Part shown: in pieces, positions 7,772-14,447 of the stretch
Numbering within the stretch: position 1 is the first letter of the stretch
Layout: each line of letters starts with the position of its first letter
Source of the DNA: JBBTXJ01 sp964636345
GTDB taxonomy: Bacteria; Patescibacteriota; Patescibacteriia; Magasanikbacterales; JBBTXJ01
Length of the DNA stretch: 28,315 bases
Direction: 5' to 3'
Assembly (NCBI GenBank): GCA_964636345.1
Contig: CAZWRL010000008.1
Location: 1 to 28,315 of the forward strand
Position numbers and translations under genes: made by a program
Notes under the pieces: model-generated
Seen by the model: the letters and a program-made list of their open reading frames with translations, nothing else
Told to the model about the DNA's origin: nothing
Databases searched by the model: none

Positions 7772-9253
7772 CTAGTTGTTCAAAAGCGCCCAATCACCCA
7801 CATCTCGGCGCGTGAATGTTGAAAATTCCGGATATTTCTCAAGATCGGCAATCACATCTTTATGCATAATCCATAGGTGATAGGTCTCTTCCCTCTCAAG
7901 ATAATGGGCTCCATTTTCACGATCAACGGCGATAGGTTCAACGGATCCCTGATACCTCAAATACCAATAGGTCGCTGGCAAAATACGCCCAAAATTCCAT
8001 TCAGCAGTGCGATACAGAACAAGAAACCCGTTTTCCGGAACGTTTCCACGAATAAGAGCGGCCGCATCACGTGCTGGCGCGCTTGGCGCTGGATTCCAAT
8101 GCGGCAACTGCATGCCATAAAAAACCAAAAGCGCCACCACGCCAATGGTGGCAAACGCGCGCGGCACACCGGCATGCTTTAACGCGGACGCGGCGATCAC
8201 ATAGAGAGCCGGCACGACACCAAGCACATACCACGAAAGTTTTGTTTGCATGAATGAAATCACGAGAGTAAACGAAGCAACCCAGACCATGAGGAGAATA
8301 ATCGCCGCGGTGAAACGAATTTTTTCCACCCGCGCCGGCGCGACAAACGCAATGCTGTAACGCACAATCCAAAAAAGCGACATCAACGCCGCCGCGGCGG
8401 TCACAAAGGGTTCCGTGTTCCAAAGATACCGCGCGTAAAACCACCACGGACCTGCGTGTCCCTGCAGAGGCCCGGTGATGCGCGAAAAAAACTGCTCTTT
8501 AATATAGACCGCGATAAACTGCTCGCGATACGCTAGGTACGCAAACACGTGCCACCATCCGCCAATACCGAGCGTCGCAAGCGCGAAGCCCGCCCAGTGA
8601 TACCATCGGTAGCGATACGGAAGCGGCGTATGGCGCACGCGCACTTTTAATGTCAAAATCGCGTGGGTGAGGAGCGGAATGATAATCGCAAAAATTCCCA
8701 GCGCTCCGCGCGTGAAGATGGCAAAACCAGCCGCCACACCGGCCATCACCAACCACCATTCAAAACCACTCTGCCAACTGCGCACAAACGCATAGAGCGC
8801 CGCGAGGAACCAGACCAAAAAAAGCACATCGTGATTCCCCGAACGCGCCATGTGGTAATCCAAAAAAATCGGCGAGAGCGCAAAAAGCAACGCCGCCCAA
8901 AAACCCACATACCAAGAAAACAGCCGCCGTCCGATACCATACAACAATAACACGGAACCAATACCGGCAAGCGCGGGGAAAAATCGCACGGCAAATTCCG
9001 TAAAACCAAACAGTTTAAAAGAAATCGCGTTCAGCCAAAAGGGTAACAACGGCTTTTCCAACCACGGCTGTCCCATGAGCGTCATGTGCAACCAGTCGCC
9101 GCGTTCCGCCATTTCCGCCGCAATCGTGGCATAGATTCCCTCGTCCCAATCATGAAGCGATACCTCGCCCACGCGATACAACAAAACAAAAACTGATACA
9201 AGAAGGAGTATCAGCGCGGGAAGTGTTACGCGTACGCGATTGAGTGTGGTCAT
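7772..9253 (-). CDS. Polytopic membrane glycosyltransferase, PMT/ArnT type
   Basis: A 493-residue protein with an N-terminal membrane helix, then the first periplasmic loop with the acidic signature HDWDEGIYATIAAEMAERGDWL (about 34-55), then about ten further hydrophobic segments and a soluble C-terminal portion from about 385. The DE pair is the catalytic or metal-binding site of the GT-C superfamily (GT39/GT83). These enzymes use polyprenyl-phosphate sugars as donors outside the membrane. LMGQPWLEKPLLPFWL also fits the family. The acceptor (lipid, protein or glycan) cannot be told from sequence. Its ATG overlaps the recO stop by four bases. Confidence 0.88.
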   Translation of the reverse strand: MTTLNRVRVTLPALILLLVSVFVLLYRVGEVSLHDWDEGIYATIAAEMAERGDWLHMTLMGQPWLEKPLLPFWLNAISFKLFGFTEFAVRFFPALAGIGSVLLLYGIGRRLFSWYVGFWAALLFALSPIFLDYHMARSGNHDVLFLVWFLAALYAFVRSWQSGFEWWLVMAGVAAGFAIFTRGALGIFAIIIPLLTHAILTLKVRVRHTPLPYRYRWYHWAGFALATLGIGGWWHVFAYLAYREQFIAVYIKEQFFSRITGPLQGHAGPWWFYARYLWNTEPFVTAAAALMSLFWIVRYSIAFVAPARVEKIRFTAAIILLMVWVASFTLVISFMQTKLSWYVLGVVPALYVIAASALKHAGVPRAFATIGVVALLVFYGMQLPHWNPAPSAPARDAAALIRGNVPENGFLVLYRTAEWNFGRILPATYWYLRYQGSVEPIAVDRENGAHYLEREETYHLWIMHKDVIADLEKYPEFSTFTRRDVGDWALLNN

Positions 9254-9792
9254 GGGACGAAAACGTAGAATGGAAGTGTCATCGGCAACTCAAAATGATG
9301 CTCGGCAAATCTCTGCCACCGTGTCAGATGTTCCAAAGGTCTCTCAACTACGGTGCCCGGATTATAGCCCATGATGGCCACATAACGCCACAAGGCGCGA
9401 ATAAAAATTTTCAAAACCGCGGTCGGCGCGGCGCGATCCAGTGTGACAAAAAAACGACGGAGAAAATTAAACAGCGCGCGATCAGGCGCGCCGACGTGCA
9501 CGGTTCGCACCAAGAGGCCCGCGATATACTGGGCCATCACACTTTTTACGAACGACGCGCGGATATGCGGAAAGGACGCAACCGGCTCTGCCGACAGTAA
9601 TTTGTCCGAGCCGGCGCGCGCCGTCTCCACATACGCAAACATGCCGGGTTCAAGATGGGATGATTGTTTGCTCAACATTTTTTTAACGCCAGCCGCGTAC
9701 GCAAAAACCAATCCACGCTCTTTCGTATAGAGCGTGATGCGCTGGTCATATTCGCGGATGTCCTCACGAGCGAGCACGATGGCCGTCAACAT
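9250..9792 (-). CDS. recO: DNA repair protein RecO, short form
   Basis: A 180-residue protein with the N-terminal RecO OB fold (TAIVLAREDIREYDQRITLYTKERGLVFAYAAGVKK, then LEPGMFAYVETARAGSDKLLSAEPVASF) followed by a helical region. RecO normally has about 240 residues with a C-terminal zinc-finger region; this copy ends at LPFYVFVP with no cysteines there. RecO anneals SSB-coated strands and loads RecA with RecR. The ATG at 9792 was chosen; a TTG four codons earlier is possible. It overlaps the end of ruvX by 29 bases and hands over to the glycosyltransferase by an ATGA overlap. Confidence 0.85.
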   Translation of the reverse strand: MLTAIVLAREDIREYDQRITLYTKERGLVFAYAAGVKKMLSKQSSHLEPGMFAYVETARAGSDKLLSAEPVASFPHIRASFVKSVMAQYIAGLLVRTVHVGAPDRALFNFLRRFFVTLDRAAPTAVLKIFIRALWRYVAIMGYNPGTVVERPLEHLTRWQRFAEHHFELPMTLPFYVFVP

Positions 9793-10162
9793 ACGTTTCC
9801 GCAATCATCATCGCCGCGGCGCTATCCAGGGGAATATTAAAATCCTTGGCGAACCGCGCGGCTGCCTGCGTTGAGAGTCGTTCATCAACGGTTTCTATCG
9901 TCCAATCCGTTTCATCGCGCAAAAATTGCACGACCTGTTCCACCACATCCGCTTGCGGCCCGCGTTCGCCGGACAGGGTGTAGGGCATGCCTACCACTAT
10001 CACCGTGACCTGCTTTTCTTTAATAAGAGGCGCGAGGTCCGTTCGTAAATTCCACTTTCCGGCATTCGGAATTGGCGCGAGCGGCACCGGCGTGGTCGTG
10101 CCATCCGGCACCAACGCCAGGCCTATCATGTTTGAGCCGTAATCCATTGCCAAAATGCTCAT
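9764..10162 (-). CDS. ruvX: RuvX/YqgF RNase H-fold nuclease (rRNA processing or junction resolution)
   Basis: A 132-residue protein with the YqgF pattern: MSILAMDYGSNMIGLALVPDG at the N terminus (catalytic Asp7), VIVVGMPYTLSGERGPQA in the middle, VDERLST near 93-99 and DSAAAMMIAETYVD at the C terminus. The acidic residues of the RNase H fold are present. The family acts in 16S rRNA 5' processing and has been proposed as a Holliday junction resolvase. It is first in the ruvX-recO-glycosyltransferase run. A TATCAT box with TGG in front lies eight bases upstream of the ATG, so the transcript may be nearly leaderless. Confidence 0.92.
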   Translation of the reverse strand: MSILAMDYGSNMIGLALVPDGTTTPVPLAPIPNAGKWNLRTDLAPLIKEKQVTVIVVGMPYTLSGERGPQADVVEQVVQFLRDETDWTIETVDERLSTQAAARFAKDFNIPLDSAAAMMIAETYVDGHRARS

Positions 10163-10202
10163 AGGCGGTTATGATACCATAAACGGATTAAAATGGTAGT
10201 AT
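10163..10202. promoter_or_regulatory. Divergent ruvX/msrB promoter region
   Basis: The 40 bases between the two start codons hold TATCAT (minus strand, 10176-10171, with TGG in front), which faces ruvX, and TAAAAT (plus strand, 10189-10194), which faces msrB. Each lies eight bases from its start codon, suggesting little or no leader on both transcripts. The -35 regions are weak. Confidence 0.45.
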
Positions 10203-10577
10203 ATGGAATTACCTAACAAAAACTATAACGCGCTCACGCCTGAAGAAGAAAATGTCATCGTGCACAAAAAAACGGAAGCGCCGTTTTCAGGGAAATTTAA
10301 CGCCTACAAAGAAAAGGGCGTCTACATGTGTAAGAGATGTGACACCGCATTATACCAATCCGACGATAAATTTGATGCCGGTTGCGGGTGGCCGAGTTTT
10401 GATGACGAAATAGCGGGAGCCATTGAAAAAATTCCGGATAACGATGGCATCCGAACCGAAATTCTCTGCAAGAACTGCGGCGCTCATTTGGGGCATGTAT
10501 TTGAGGGCGAAAAAATGACAGAAAAAAATATCCGCCATTGTGTCAACTCGCTTGCTTTAAGTTTTAAAAAACAATAA
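10203..10577 (+). CDS. msrB: Peptide methionine (R)-S-oxide reductase
   Basis: A 124-residue stand-alone MsrB that repairs methionine-R-sulfoxide in proteins. The TEAPFSGKFNAYKEKGVYMCKRCDTALYQ segment, two CxxC zinc-binding pairs (CKRC near 43 and CKNC near 92), GCGWPSF with a possible resolving cysteine, and RHCVNSLALSF with the catalytic cysteine are all present. No signal peptide, so it is cytoplasmic. It is transcribed alone, divergent from ruvX and convergent with map. No Shine-Dalgarno site precedes the ATG. Confidence 0.96.
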   Translation: MELPNKNYNALTPEEENVIVHKKTEAPFSGKFNAYKEKGVYMCKRCDTALYQSDDKFDAGCGWPSFDDEIAGAIEKIPDNDGIRTEILCKNCGAHLGHVFEGEKMTEKNIRHCVNSLALSFKKQ

Positions 10578-10582
10578 AAAAA

Positions 10583-10604
10583 GCTGACGTTACCCTTCGT
10601 CTGG
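10583..10604 (-). terminator. Weak possible terminator of adk-map
   Basis: On the minus strand a 4-bp GACG/CGTC stem spans the map stop codon and is followed by seven T. The run of A and T between the convergent msrB and map genes is the main argument. The stem is short, so this is a low-confidence call. Confidence 0.3.
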
Positions 10605-11381
10605 CCGGCGAGTGACCACCATCGGGTCGCCGTCGGTTGCGATCACGGTGTGCTCAAAATGCGCGCACAAACTGTCATCTGCCGGAACAATCGTCCATCC
10701 GTCGTCTAGTGTTTTTACCTCATGGGTGCCCAGTGTGACCATCGGTTCCAAGGCAAGCACCATGCCCGATTCAATCTTCACGTTTTCAAGCGCCTTCTGA
10801 TAATAATTCGGCACCTGCGGCGGCTCATGCACTTTGTATCCCACGCCATGTCCCACCAGCGCGCGCACAATGCCATAGCCAAACGGCTTCAAATAATTTT
10901 CTATCGCGCGGCCAATATCCGCAACGCTCTTTCCCGGCCGCACTTTGGCCATGCCAATCTCAAGCGCTTTTTGCGTGCGCTCCAATAATAACTCAACTTC
11001 TTTTTTAACCGGCCCAAGCGGAACGGTGAGGGCGGTATCTGTAAAAAAGCCATTCTCCGCCGGCCACCGCATGCCAATATCTATACTCAAAATATCGCTC
11101 GCCCCAAGCGCGCGAGCGCGATTGCCGGGCGCATGCACCAATTCCTCATTCACGCACGCGCATATGGTGGATGGAAACGGCGTATCTCCTGTGCGAGCTT
11201 TGTATCCCTTAAATGAGGGTACACCGCCCGCCTCAATAATCAATCGCTCCGCTTCGGTGTCCAGTTGCGCAAGTGTAACACCGGGCGCCGCCATTTTTGC
11301 CAATTTCTCTAAAATGGCGCCTATGCGCTGGCCGCCTTCTTGTATCAATTTCAGTTCGTCAGGTTTTTTGGTCAAAGACAT
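10590..11381 (-). CDS. map: Methionine aminopeptidase type I
   Basis: A 263-residue metallo-aminopeptidase that removes the initiator methionine from nascent proteins. The metal ligands are recognisable: Asp in LSIDIGMRW and in GFFTDTALTV, His in VGHGVGYKVHEPP, Glu in LALEPMVTLG and Glu in CAHFEHTVIAT. The start at MSLTKKPDELKLI (11381) gives the expected length and overlaps the adk end by 23 bases; the longer reading to 11435 lies wholly in adk. Placement after adk follows the common secY-adk-map order, though here secY is separated by inserted genes. Confidence 0.95.
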   Translation of the reverse strand: MSLTKKPDELKLIQEGGQRIGAILEKLAKMAAPGVTLAQLDTEAERLIIEAGGVPSFKGYKARTGDTPFPSTICACVNEELVHAPGNRARALGASDILSIDIGMRWPAENGFFTDTALTVPLGPVKKEVELLLERTQKALEIGMAKVRPGKSVADIGRAIENYLKPFGYGIVRALVGHGVGYKVHEPPQVPNYYQKALENVKIESGMVLALEPMVTLGTHEVKTLDDGWTIVPADDSLCAHFEHTVIATDGDPMVVTRRPDEG

Positions 11382-11943
11382 ATTCCAATTCTTTGTACAC
11401 TTCCTCAACCGTGCCCATGCCGTCAATTTCATCAAGCACCTCTTTTTTACGATAAAAATCCAGCACCGGTTTCATGGCCTCGCGGCCCATTTCTTGAAAA
11501 CGTTTGCGCATCACGTCAGGATCATCGTCGGCGCGATGCTCAAGCTCGCGACGTTTGGTCACGCGTTCTATTGCCTGTTCTTCAGAAAGCGCGATCCAAA
11601 TCGCTTTGACCTGCGCCGTCACCTGCTTTTCTTCAAAGTGTTTCCAAAATGCTTGCGCCTGCTCGCGGTTCCGAACAACGCCATCAAGCACCATATTTTT
11701 TCCTTCGGCGAGCCACGCGTCAAACGCCTTAAAACTTAACTTATAAATAAGCTCATCAGATACCAAACCGCCTACCGCCATTGTTGCGAGCGCCTGCGCG
11801 GTTTCCTCGTCTGGATTTTTTTCGTTTTTCAGCGCGCGCAATAAATCGCCGGTGGACAGATGCGCCCATCCCCGGCGATCACGCAACAACTCCGCCTGGG
11901 TTCCTTTGCCGGAACCGGGCGGGCCAAGTAATACGAGAATCAT
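11359..11943 (-). CDS. adk: Adenylate kinase
   Basis: A 194-residue nucleoside monophosphate kinase that interconverts ATP, AMP and ADP. It has P-loop GPPGSGKGTQ at residues 7-16, the AMP-site STGDLLR, DGVVRNREQAQAF (usually DGFPRT...) and the R...R pair KRRELEHRADDDPDVMRKRF. The LID is short and has no zinc-binding cysteines. The start MILVLLGPPGSGKG is set by the P-loop position; upstream in-frame codons fall in the promoter. A TACACT box ends six bases before the ATG, so the mRNA is probably leaderless. Confidence 0.95.
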   Translation of the reverse strand: MILVLLGPPGSGKGTQAELLRDRRGWAHLSTGDLLRALKNEKNPDEETAQALATMAVGGLVSDELIYKLSFKAFDAWLAEGKNMVLDGVVRNREQAQAFWKHFEEKQVTAQVKAIWIALSEEQAIERVTKRRELEHRADDDPDVMRKRFQEMGREAMKPVLDFYRKKEVLDEIDGMGTVEEVYKELEYVFDQKT

Positions 11944-11949
11944 GGAGAC

Positions 11950-11978
11950 AGTGTAGCGGAAAAAGAAAAAACATGCAA
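11950..11978 (-). promoter_or_regulatory. adk-map promoter, leaderless arrangement
   Basis: On the minus strand TTGCAT (11978-11973), a 17-base spacer and TACACT (11955-11950), then six bases and the adk ATG at 11943. Transcription would begin at or next to the start codon. It lies back to back with the promoter of the small unit to its right. Confidence 0.62.
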
Positions 11979-11980
11979 TC

Positions 11981-12010
11981 ATGACACCATGAAATTTGTT
12001 GTGCTATACT
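11981..12010 (+). promoter_or_regulatory. Promoter of the 28-codon unit
   Basis: ATGACA (11981-11986), 18 bases, then TATACT (12005-12010) with TGC in front, an extended -10 identical to the one before the lipoprotein gene. Transcription is expected near 12017, about 25 bases before the ATG. Confidence 0.68.
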
Positions 12011-12029
12011 AACATCCAACCAGCGCAAC

Positions 12030-12137
12030 ACGGAGGTAAACTATGCGCACGAAGTTGCTCGACGGCGGACAGCTGTACCCAGACCCGGGGCCGGCCATCA
12101 TCACCTGTGCCATCCCAGAAGGCCCCTAGGCCTCCGT
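12030..12137 (+). promoter_or_regulatory. Self-complementary RNA fold that can hide the ribosome-binding site
   Basis: ACGGAGG at 12030-12036 contains the Shine-Dalgarno site and is perfectly complementary to CCTCCGT at 12131-12137, two bases after the stop codon. A second long-range helix, GGGGCC 12087-12092 with GGCCCC 12121-12126, nests inside it. The whole ORF is thus enclosed in a helix that would block initiation when formed and be opened by a ribosome at the stop codon. Alternatively, these helices are the body of a small RNA. Confidence 0.6.
12043..12129 (+). CDS. Possible 28-residue peptide in its own transcription unit
   Basis: An ATG six bases after a textbook GGAGG opens 28 codons ending in TAG. 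The peptide begins MRTKLLDGG and has a Pro-rich, acidic second half with one cysteine (PDPGPAIITC, then AIPEGP). Promoter, ribosome-binding site and terminator are all present within about 190 bases. GGAGG is notable because the other genes here have almost no Shine-Dalgarno sites. About 22 of the 27 codons after the ATG end in G or C, more GC-rich than the surrounding genes. I do not recognise the peptide. It may be a regulatory leader-type peptide or a small secreted or toxic peptide, or the ORF may be incidental in a small RNA. Confidence 0.45.
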   Translation: MRTKLLDGGQLYPDPGPAIITCAIPEGP

Positions 12138-12146
12138 CCACGTCAC

Positions 12147-12175
12147 GGCCAGGACTTAACATCCTGGCCTTTTTT
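12147..12175 (+). terminator. Strong intrinsic terminator of the 28-codon unit
   Basis: A perfect 8-bp stem GGCCAGGA/TCCTGGCC with a 7-base loop is followed by six T (12170-12175). It closes a unit of about 160 nt. Confidence 0.93.
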
Positions 12176-12183
12176 ATACACAA

Positions 12184-12211
12184 TTGACAATGCGAGGAAG
12201 CGTGCTATTAT
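12184..12211 (+). promoter_or_regulatory. Promoter of the coiled-coil gene, leaderless arrangement
   Basis: A perfect TTGACA (12184-12189), a 16-base spacer and TATTAT (12206-12211) with TGC in front. The ATG is at 12218, seven bases past the -10, so transcription should start at or next to the start codon. Confidence 0.7.
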
Positions 12212-12217
12212 ATTTAT

Positions 12218-12646
12218 ATGAATGGAGAATCTTTCCAAAAAAATCAGGAGGATTTGAATAAAGTGGTTACTCTCGGTGTTCTGTTAGAATACACCGATGA
12301 ATTTTTGATGCCCAAAATGCAGGAAATGGTCACTGATGCCGTTAGCGGCGCTATAGCACAATCCGAACATCGTATGACTGATACCATCAATGGCGCTATT
12401 GCAAAATCAGAACAGCGCACGACTGATACCATCAATGGCGCTATTGCAAAATCAGAAAATCGCCTGATGGATTATATTGACCGACGGTTGACTGATTCCA
12501 CCGCAGAACTTTTCAAAAAACTCGAACAGAAATTCCAAACCGAGCGTCAATTCAAAGATAAGGTAGTAGAACTCTTTAAACGGCACAACATCGGCACTTC
12601 GGAAGATCTCGCGTTTCTGGACGGACTCGTCAAGGGCGGGTGGTGA
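12218..12646 (+). CDS. Small coiled-coil protein with three 15-residue repeats
   Basis: A 142-residue cytoplasmic protein with no signal peptide. After an N-terminal helix it has three tandem 15-residue units at 39-53, 54-68 and 69-83 (pattern TD-I-GAIA-SE-R). Next come MDYIDRRL, a charged helical stretch with LFKKLEQKFQTERQFKDKVVELFKRH, and a C-terminal NIGTSEDLAFLDGLVKGG. A 15-residue period matches pentadecad (15/4) coiled coils, so a long oligomeric helix is likely. AGGAGG at 12246-12251 lies inside the frame and could serve an internal GTG start at 12263. No family is recognised. It is monocistronic on the strand opposite its neighbours. Confidence 0.75.
   Translation: MNGESFQKNQEDLNKVVTLGVLLEYTDEFLMPKMQEMVTDAVSGAIAQSEHRMTDTINGAIAKSEQRTTDTINGAIAKSENRLMDYIDRRLTDSTAELFKKLEQKFQTERQFKDKVVELFKRHNIGTSEDLAFLDGLVKGGW
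12332..12466 (+). repeat. Three 45-bp in-frame tandem repeats
   Basis: The second and third units share 37 identical consecutive bases (12376-12412 and 12421-12457). The first unit is diverged at DNA level but keeps the amino-acid pattern. Such identity suggests a recent duplication, and the copy number could vary by slippage or recombination without breaking the frame. Confidence 0.9.
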
Positions 12647-12653
12647 GCACAAC

Positions 12654-12684
12654 AAAAAATCCCCCGACGGTCGGGGGATTTTTT
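12654..12684. terminator. Bidirectional terminator between the coiled-coil gene and secY
   Basis: A perfect 14-bp inverted repeat (A6, T, C5, G, A with its complement) closes a CGG loop. It gives a GC-rich stem followed by six T in either direction, seven bases after the plus-strand stop codon. It serves both the coiled-coil gene and the long minus-strand ribosomal cluster ending at secY. Confidence 0.95.
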
Positions 12685-12690
12685 GTCGGA

Positions 12691-12715
12691 GATTCTGAAA
12701 CAAGTTCAGCATGAC
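12691..12715. repeat. Palindromic intergenic repeat, copy 1
   Basis: This 25-base element with a CTGAA-ACAAG-TTCAG hairpin matches 21 of 25 bases of the element at 20001-20025. One difference is compensatory: a T-A pair here replaces a C-G pair there. It lies four bases before the secY stop codon (minus strand), next to the terminator. Confidence 0.65.
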
Positions 12716-12718
12716 ACA

Positions 12719-14002
12719 CTATAACCGATCGTACTCGCGCATGGTGAGCTGGGCTTCAATTTGTTTTGCGGTTTCAATGGCAACGGACACCACAATCAAA
12801 ATACTCGTGCCGCCAATAACCAAACTAGACGACCCGGTCACCTGTTGCAACGTGAGCGGCAGGACCGCGATGACCGCCAAAAATAAACCGCCAAAAAGCA
12901 AAATGCGTGCTGAAATTTTTCCAAGATACCGCGCGGTTTCCATGCCGGGACGAATGCCGGGAATAAACGCGCCCTGTTTTTGCAAATTCTCCGCCACCTG
13001 ATCCGGATGAAAAATGACGTTGGTGTAAAAATACGTAAACCCAAACACCATCACAAAATAGAGCACGCCGTACACTAGCTGATCTTGAAACACCGCAATC
13101 ACCCACTGCGCCGCGTCAACCAGCCACTGACTTTTCGCGCGCAGGAAAAATTGCGCGAGCATGGGCGGAAACAAAATAACGGAAATAGCGAAAATAATGG
13201 GGATCACACCGGCCATGTTCACGCGAAGCGGCAGATGCGTTTGCACGCCGCCGGCAATGCGCCCGCCGCCAATTTGCCTGGCATGTGAAATGGGAATCTT
13301 GCGCTGGCCTTCATTTAAAATCACCACGCCAATAATAGTGATCAGCACAACCACCCCAAACAAAACCATGTTAATCACCTGCGAACGATCAAAGGTTACA
13401 AAGGCATTACGCAACGTGCCCGGCAAGCCGGCAATGATACCGGCAAAAATCAAAAGGGAAATACCATTCCCAATCTTTTTTTCTGAAATCAGCTCACCGA
13501 TCCACACCAAAAACAGCGTGCCCGCGGTCACGGTCAACATAATAATAAAGAGCCGCAATGCAGACGTGTTTTCAATGATGGGAAGCGACGAGTTTTCGAG
13601 CAGTGTGATGGTGCCGTAAGCCTGCAAGAACGCGAGCGGCACGGTCAAATACCGCGTCCATTGATTGATGACGCGCTGGCCCGACTCACCTTCTTTGGAA
13701 AGTTCTTCCATGCGCGGAATAATCATGGTCAAAAGCTGTAAAATGATGGATGCCGTAATGTACGGCGCAACACCTAACATCACCACGGAAAAATTTTCCA
13801 TGGTGCCGCCGGAAAACAAATTCAAGAGACCAAAAATTTGGTTACTCGCAAAAAACGAACGCAAGTTGGCGATGTTGATACCCGGGATCGGCACATGCGC
13901 CGCGACACGAAAAATAACCAACATACCGAGCACAAACAGGATGCTGTTCCGAAGTTCTTTCGTGTTCCATATTGCCTTCAATTTGGCAATAAAGGTGTCC
14001 AT
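12719..14002 (-). CDS. secY: Protein translocase subunit SecY
   Basis: A 427-residue polytopic membrane protein forming the Sec channel. Ten hydrophobic helices are evident. Landmarks are HVPIPGINIANL with the plug region FFASNQIFGLLNLFSGGTMENFSVVMLGVAPYITASIILQLL, the RVNMAGVIPIIFA segment of helix 7, and the cytoplasmic loop NLQKQGAFIPGIRPG. It follows rplO by three bases at the end of the ribosomal cluster, the usual bacterial place. The bidirectional terminator lies just downstream. Length is normal. Confidence 0.97.
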   Translation of the reverse strand: MDTFIAKLKAIWNTKELRNSILFVLGMLVIFRVAAHVPIPGINIANLRSFFASNQIFGLLNLFSGGTMENFSVVMLGVAPYITASIILQLLTMIIPRMEELSKEGESGQRVINQWTRYLTVPLAFLQAYGTITLLENSSLPIIENTSALRLFIIMLTVTAGTLFLVWIGELISEKKIGNGISLLIFAGIIAGLPGTLRNAFVTFDRSQVINMVLFGVVVLITIIGVVILNEGQRKIPISHARQIGGGRIAGGVQTHLPLRVNMAGVIPIIFAISVILFPPMLAQFFLRAKSQWLVDAAQWVIAVFQDQLVYGVLYFVMVFGFTYFYTNVIFHPDQVAENLQKQGAFIPGIRPGMETARYLGKISARILLFGGLFLAVIAVLPLTLQQVTGSSSLVIGGTSILIVVSVAIETAKQIEAQLTMREYDRL

Positions 14003-14005
14003 AGA

Positions 14006-14446
14006 TTACGCGTTAATCGTGCCGCCGGCCGCTTCAATTTTGCTCTTTGCGCCGGCAGTGACACGGCAACCTGAAAGTGAAAGCGCCTTTTTGATTTCTC
14101 CCGAACCAATAATCTTCACCCCGTGACGCGCGGTAGTAATCAAACCCTTCTTCAGTAATTTTTCCGGATTTACCGCGGCGTCCGCGTTAAACGCAGCGGC
14201 AAGCACATTGAGCGCGACAACCGCTGGCCGCGCGCGCTTACTCTTAAAACCGTGATATTTAGGAACACGTTGCAGTGTCTGCTTGAATCCAAGCCGTTTC
14301 AAACCAGCGCGTCCGCCGGAACGCGCGCGCTGTCCTTTGCCGCCGCGGCCGCTATACGTGCCATGACCCGAGGCATTGCCGCGACCCACGCGTATAACGC
14401 GCGTGCGCGCTCCCGGCGTTTTTTTAAGCGTATGAAGTGATAACAT
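14006..14446 (-). CDS. rplO: 50S ribosomal protein L15
   Basis: A 146-residue protein with the Gly/Arg-rich N-terminal arm RVGRGNASGHGTYSGRGGKGQRARSGG that reaches into the 50S core, and the C-terminal KIIGSGEIKKALSLSGCRVTAGAKSKIEAAGG. The start at MLSLHTLKKTPGARTR is the family start; an upstream reading to 14497 runs into rpsE. It comes directly after rpsE, where most bacteria have rpmD (L30) between the two; the two-base spacing leaves no room for L30. Confidence 0.97.
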   Translation of the reverse strand: MLSLHTLKKTPGARTRVIRVGRGNASGHGTYSGRGGKGQRARSGGRAGLKRLGFKQTLQRVPKYHGFKSKRARPAVVALNVLAAAFNADAAVNPEKLLKKGLITTARHGVKIIGSGEIKKALSLSGCRVTAGAKSKIEAAGGTINA

Positions 14447-14447
14447 A

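Noticed and set aside
8071..9009. Open frames antisense or alternate to the glycosyltransferase gene
   Set aside because: They are shadows of a clear GT-C protein and have no family resemblance.
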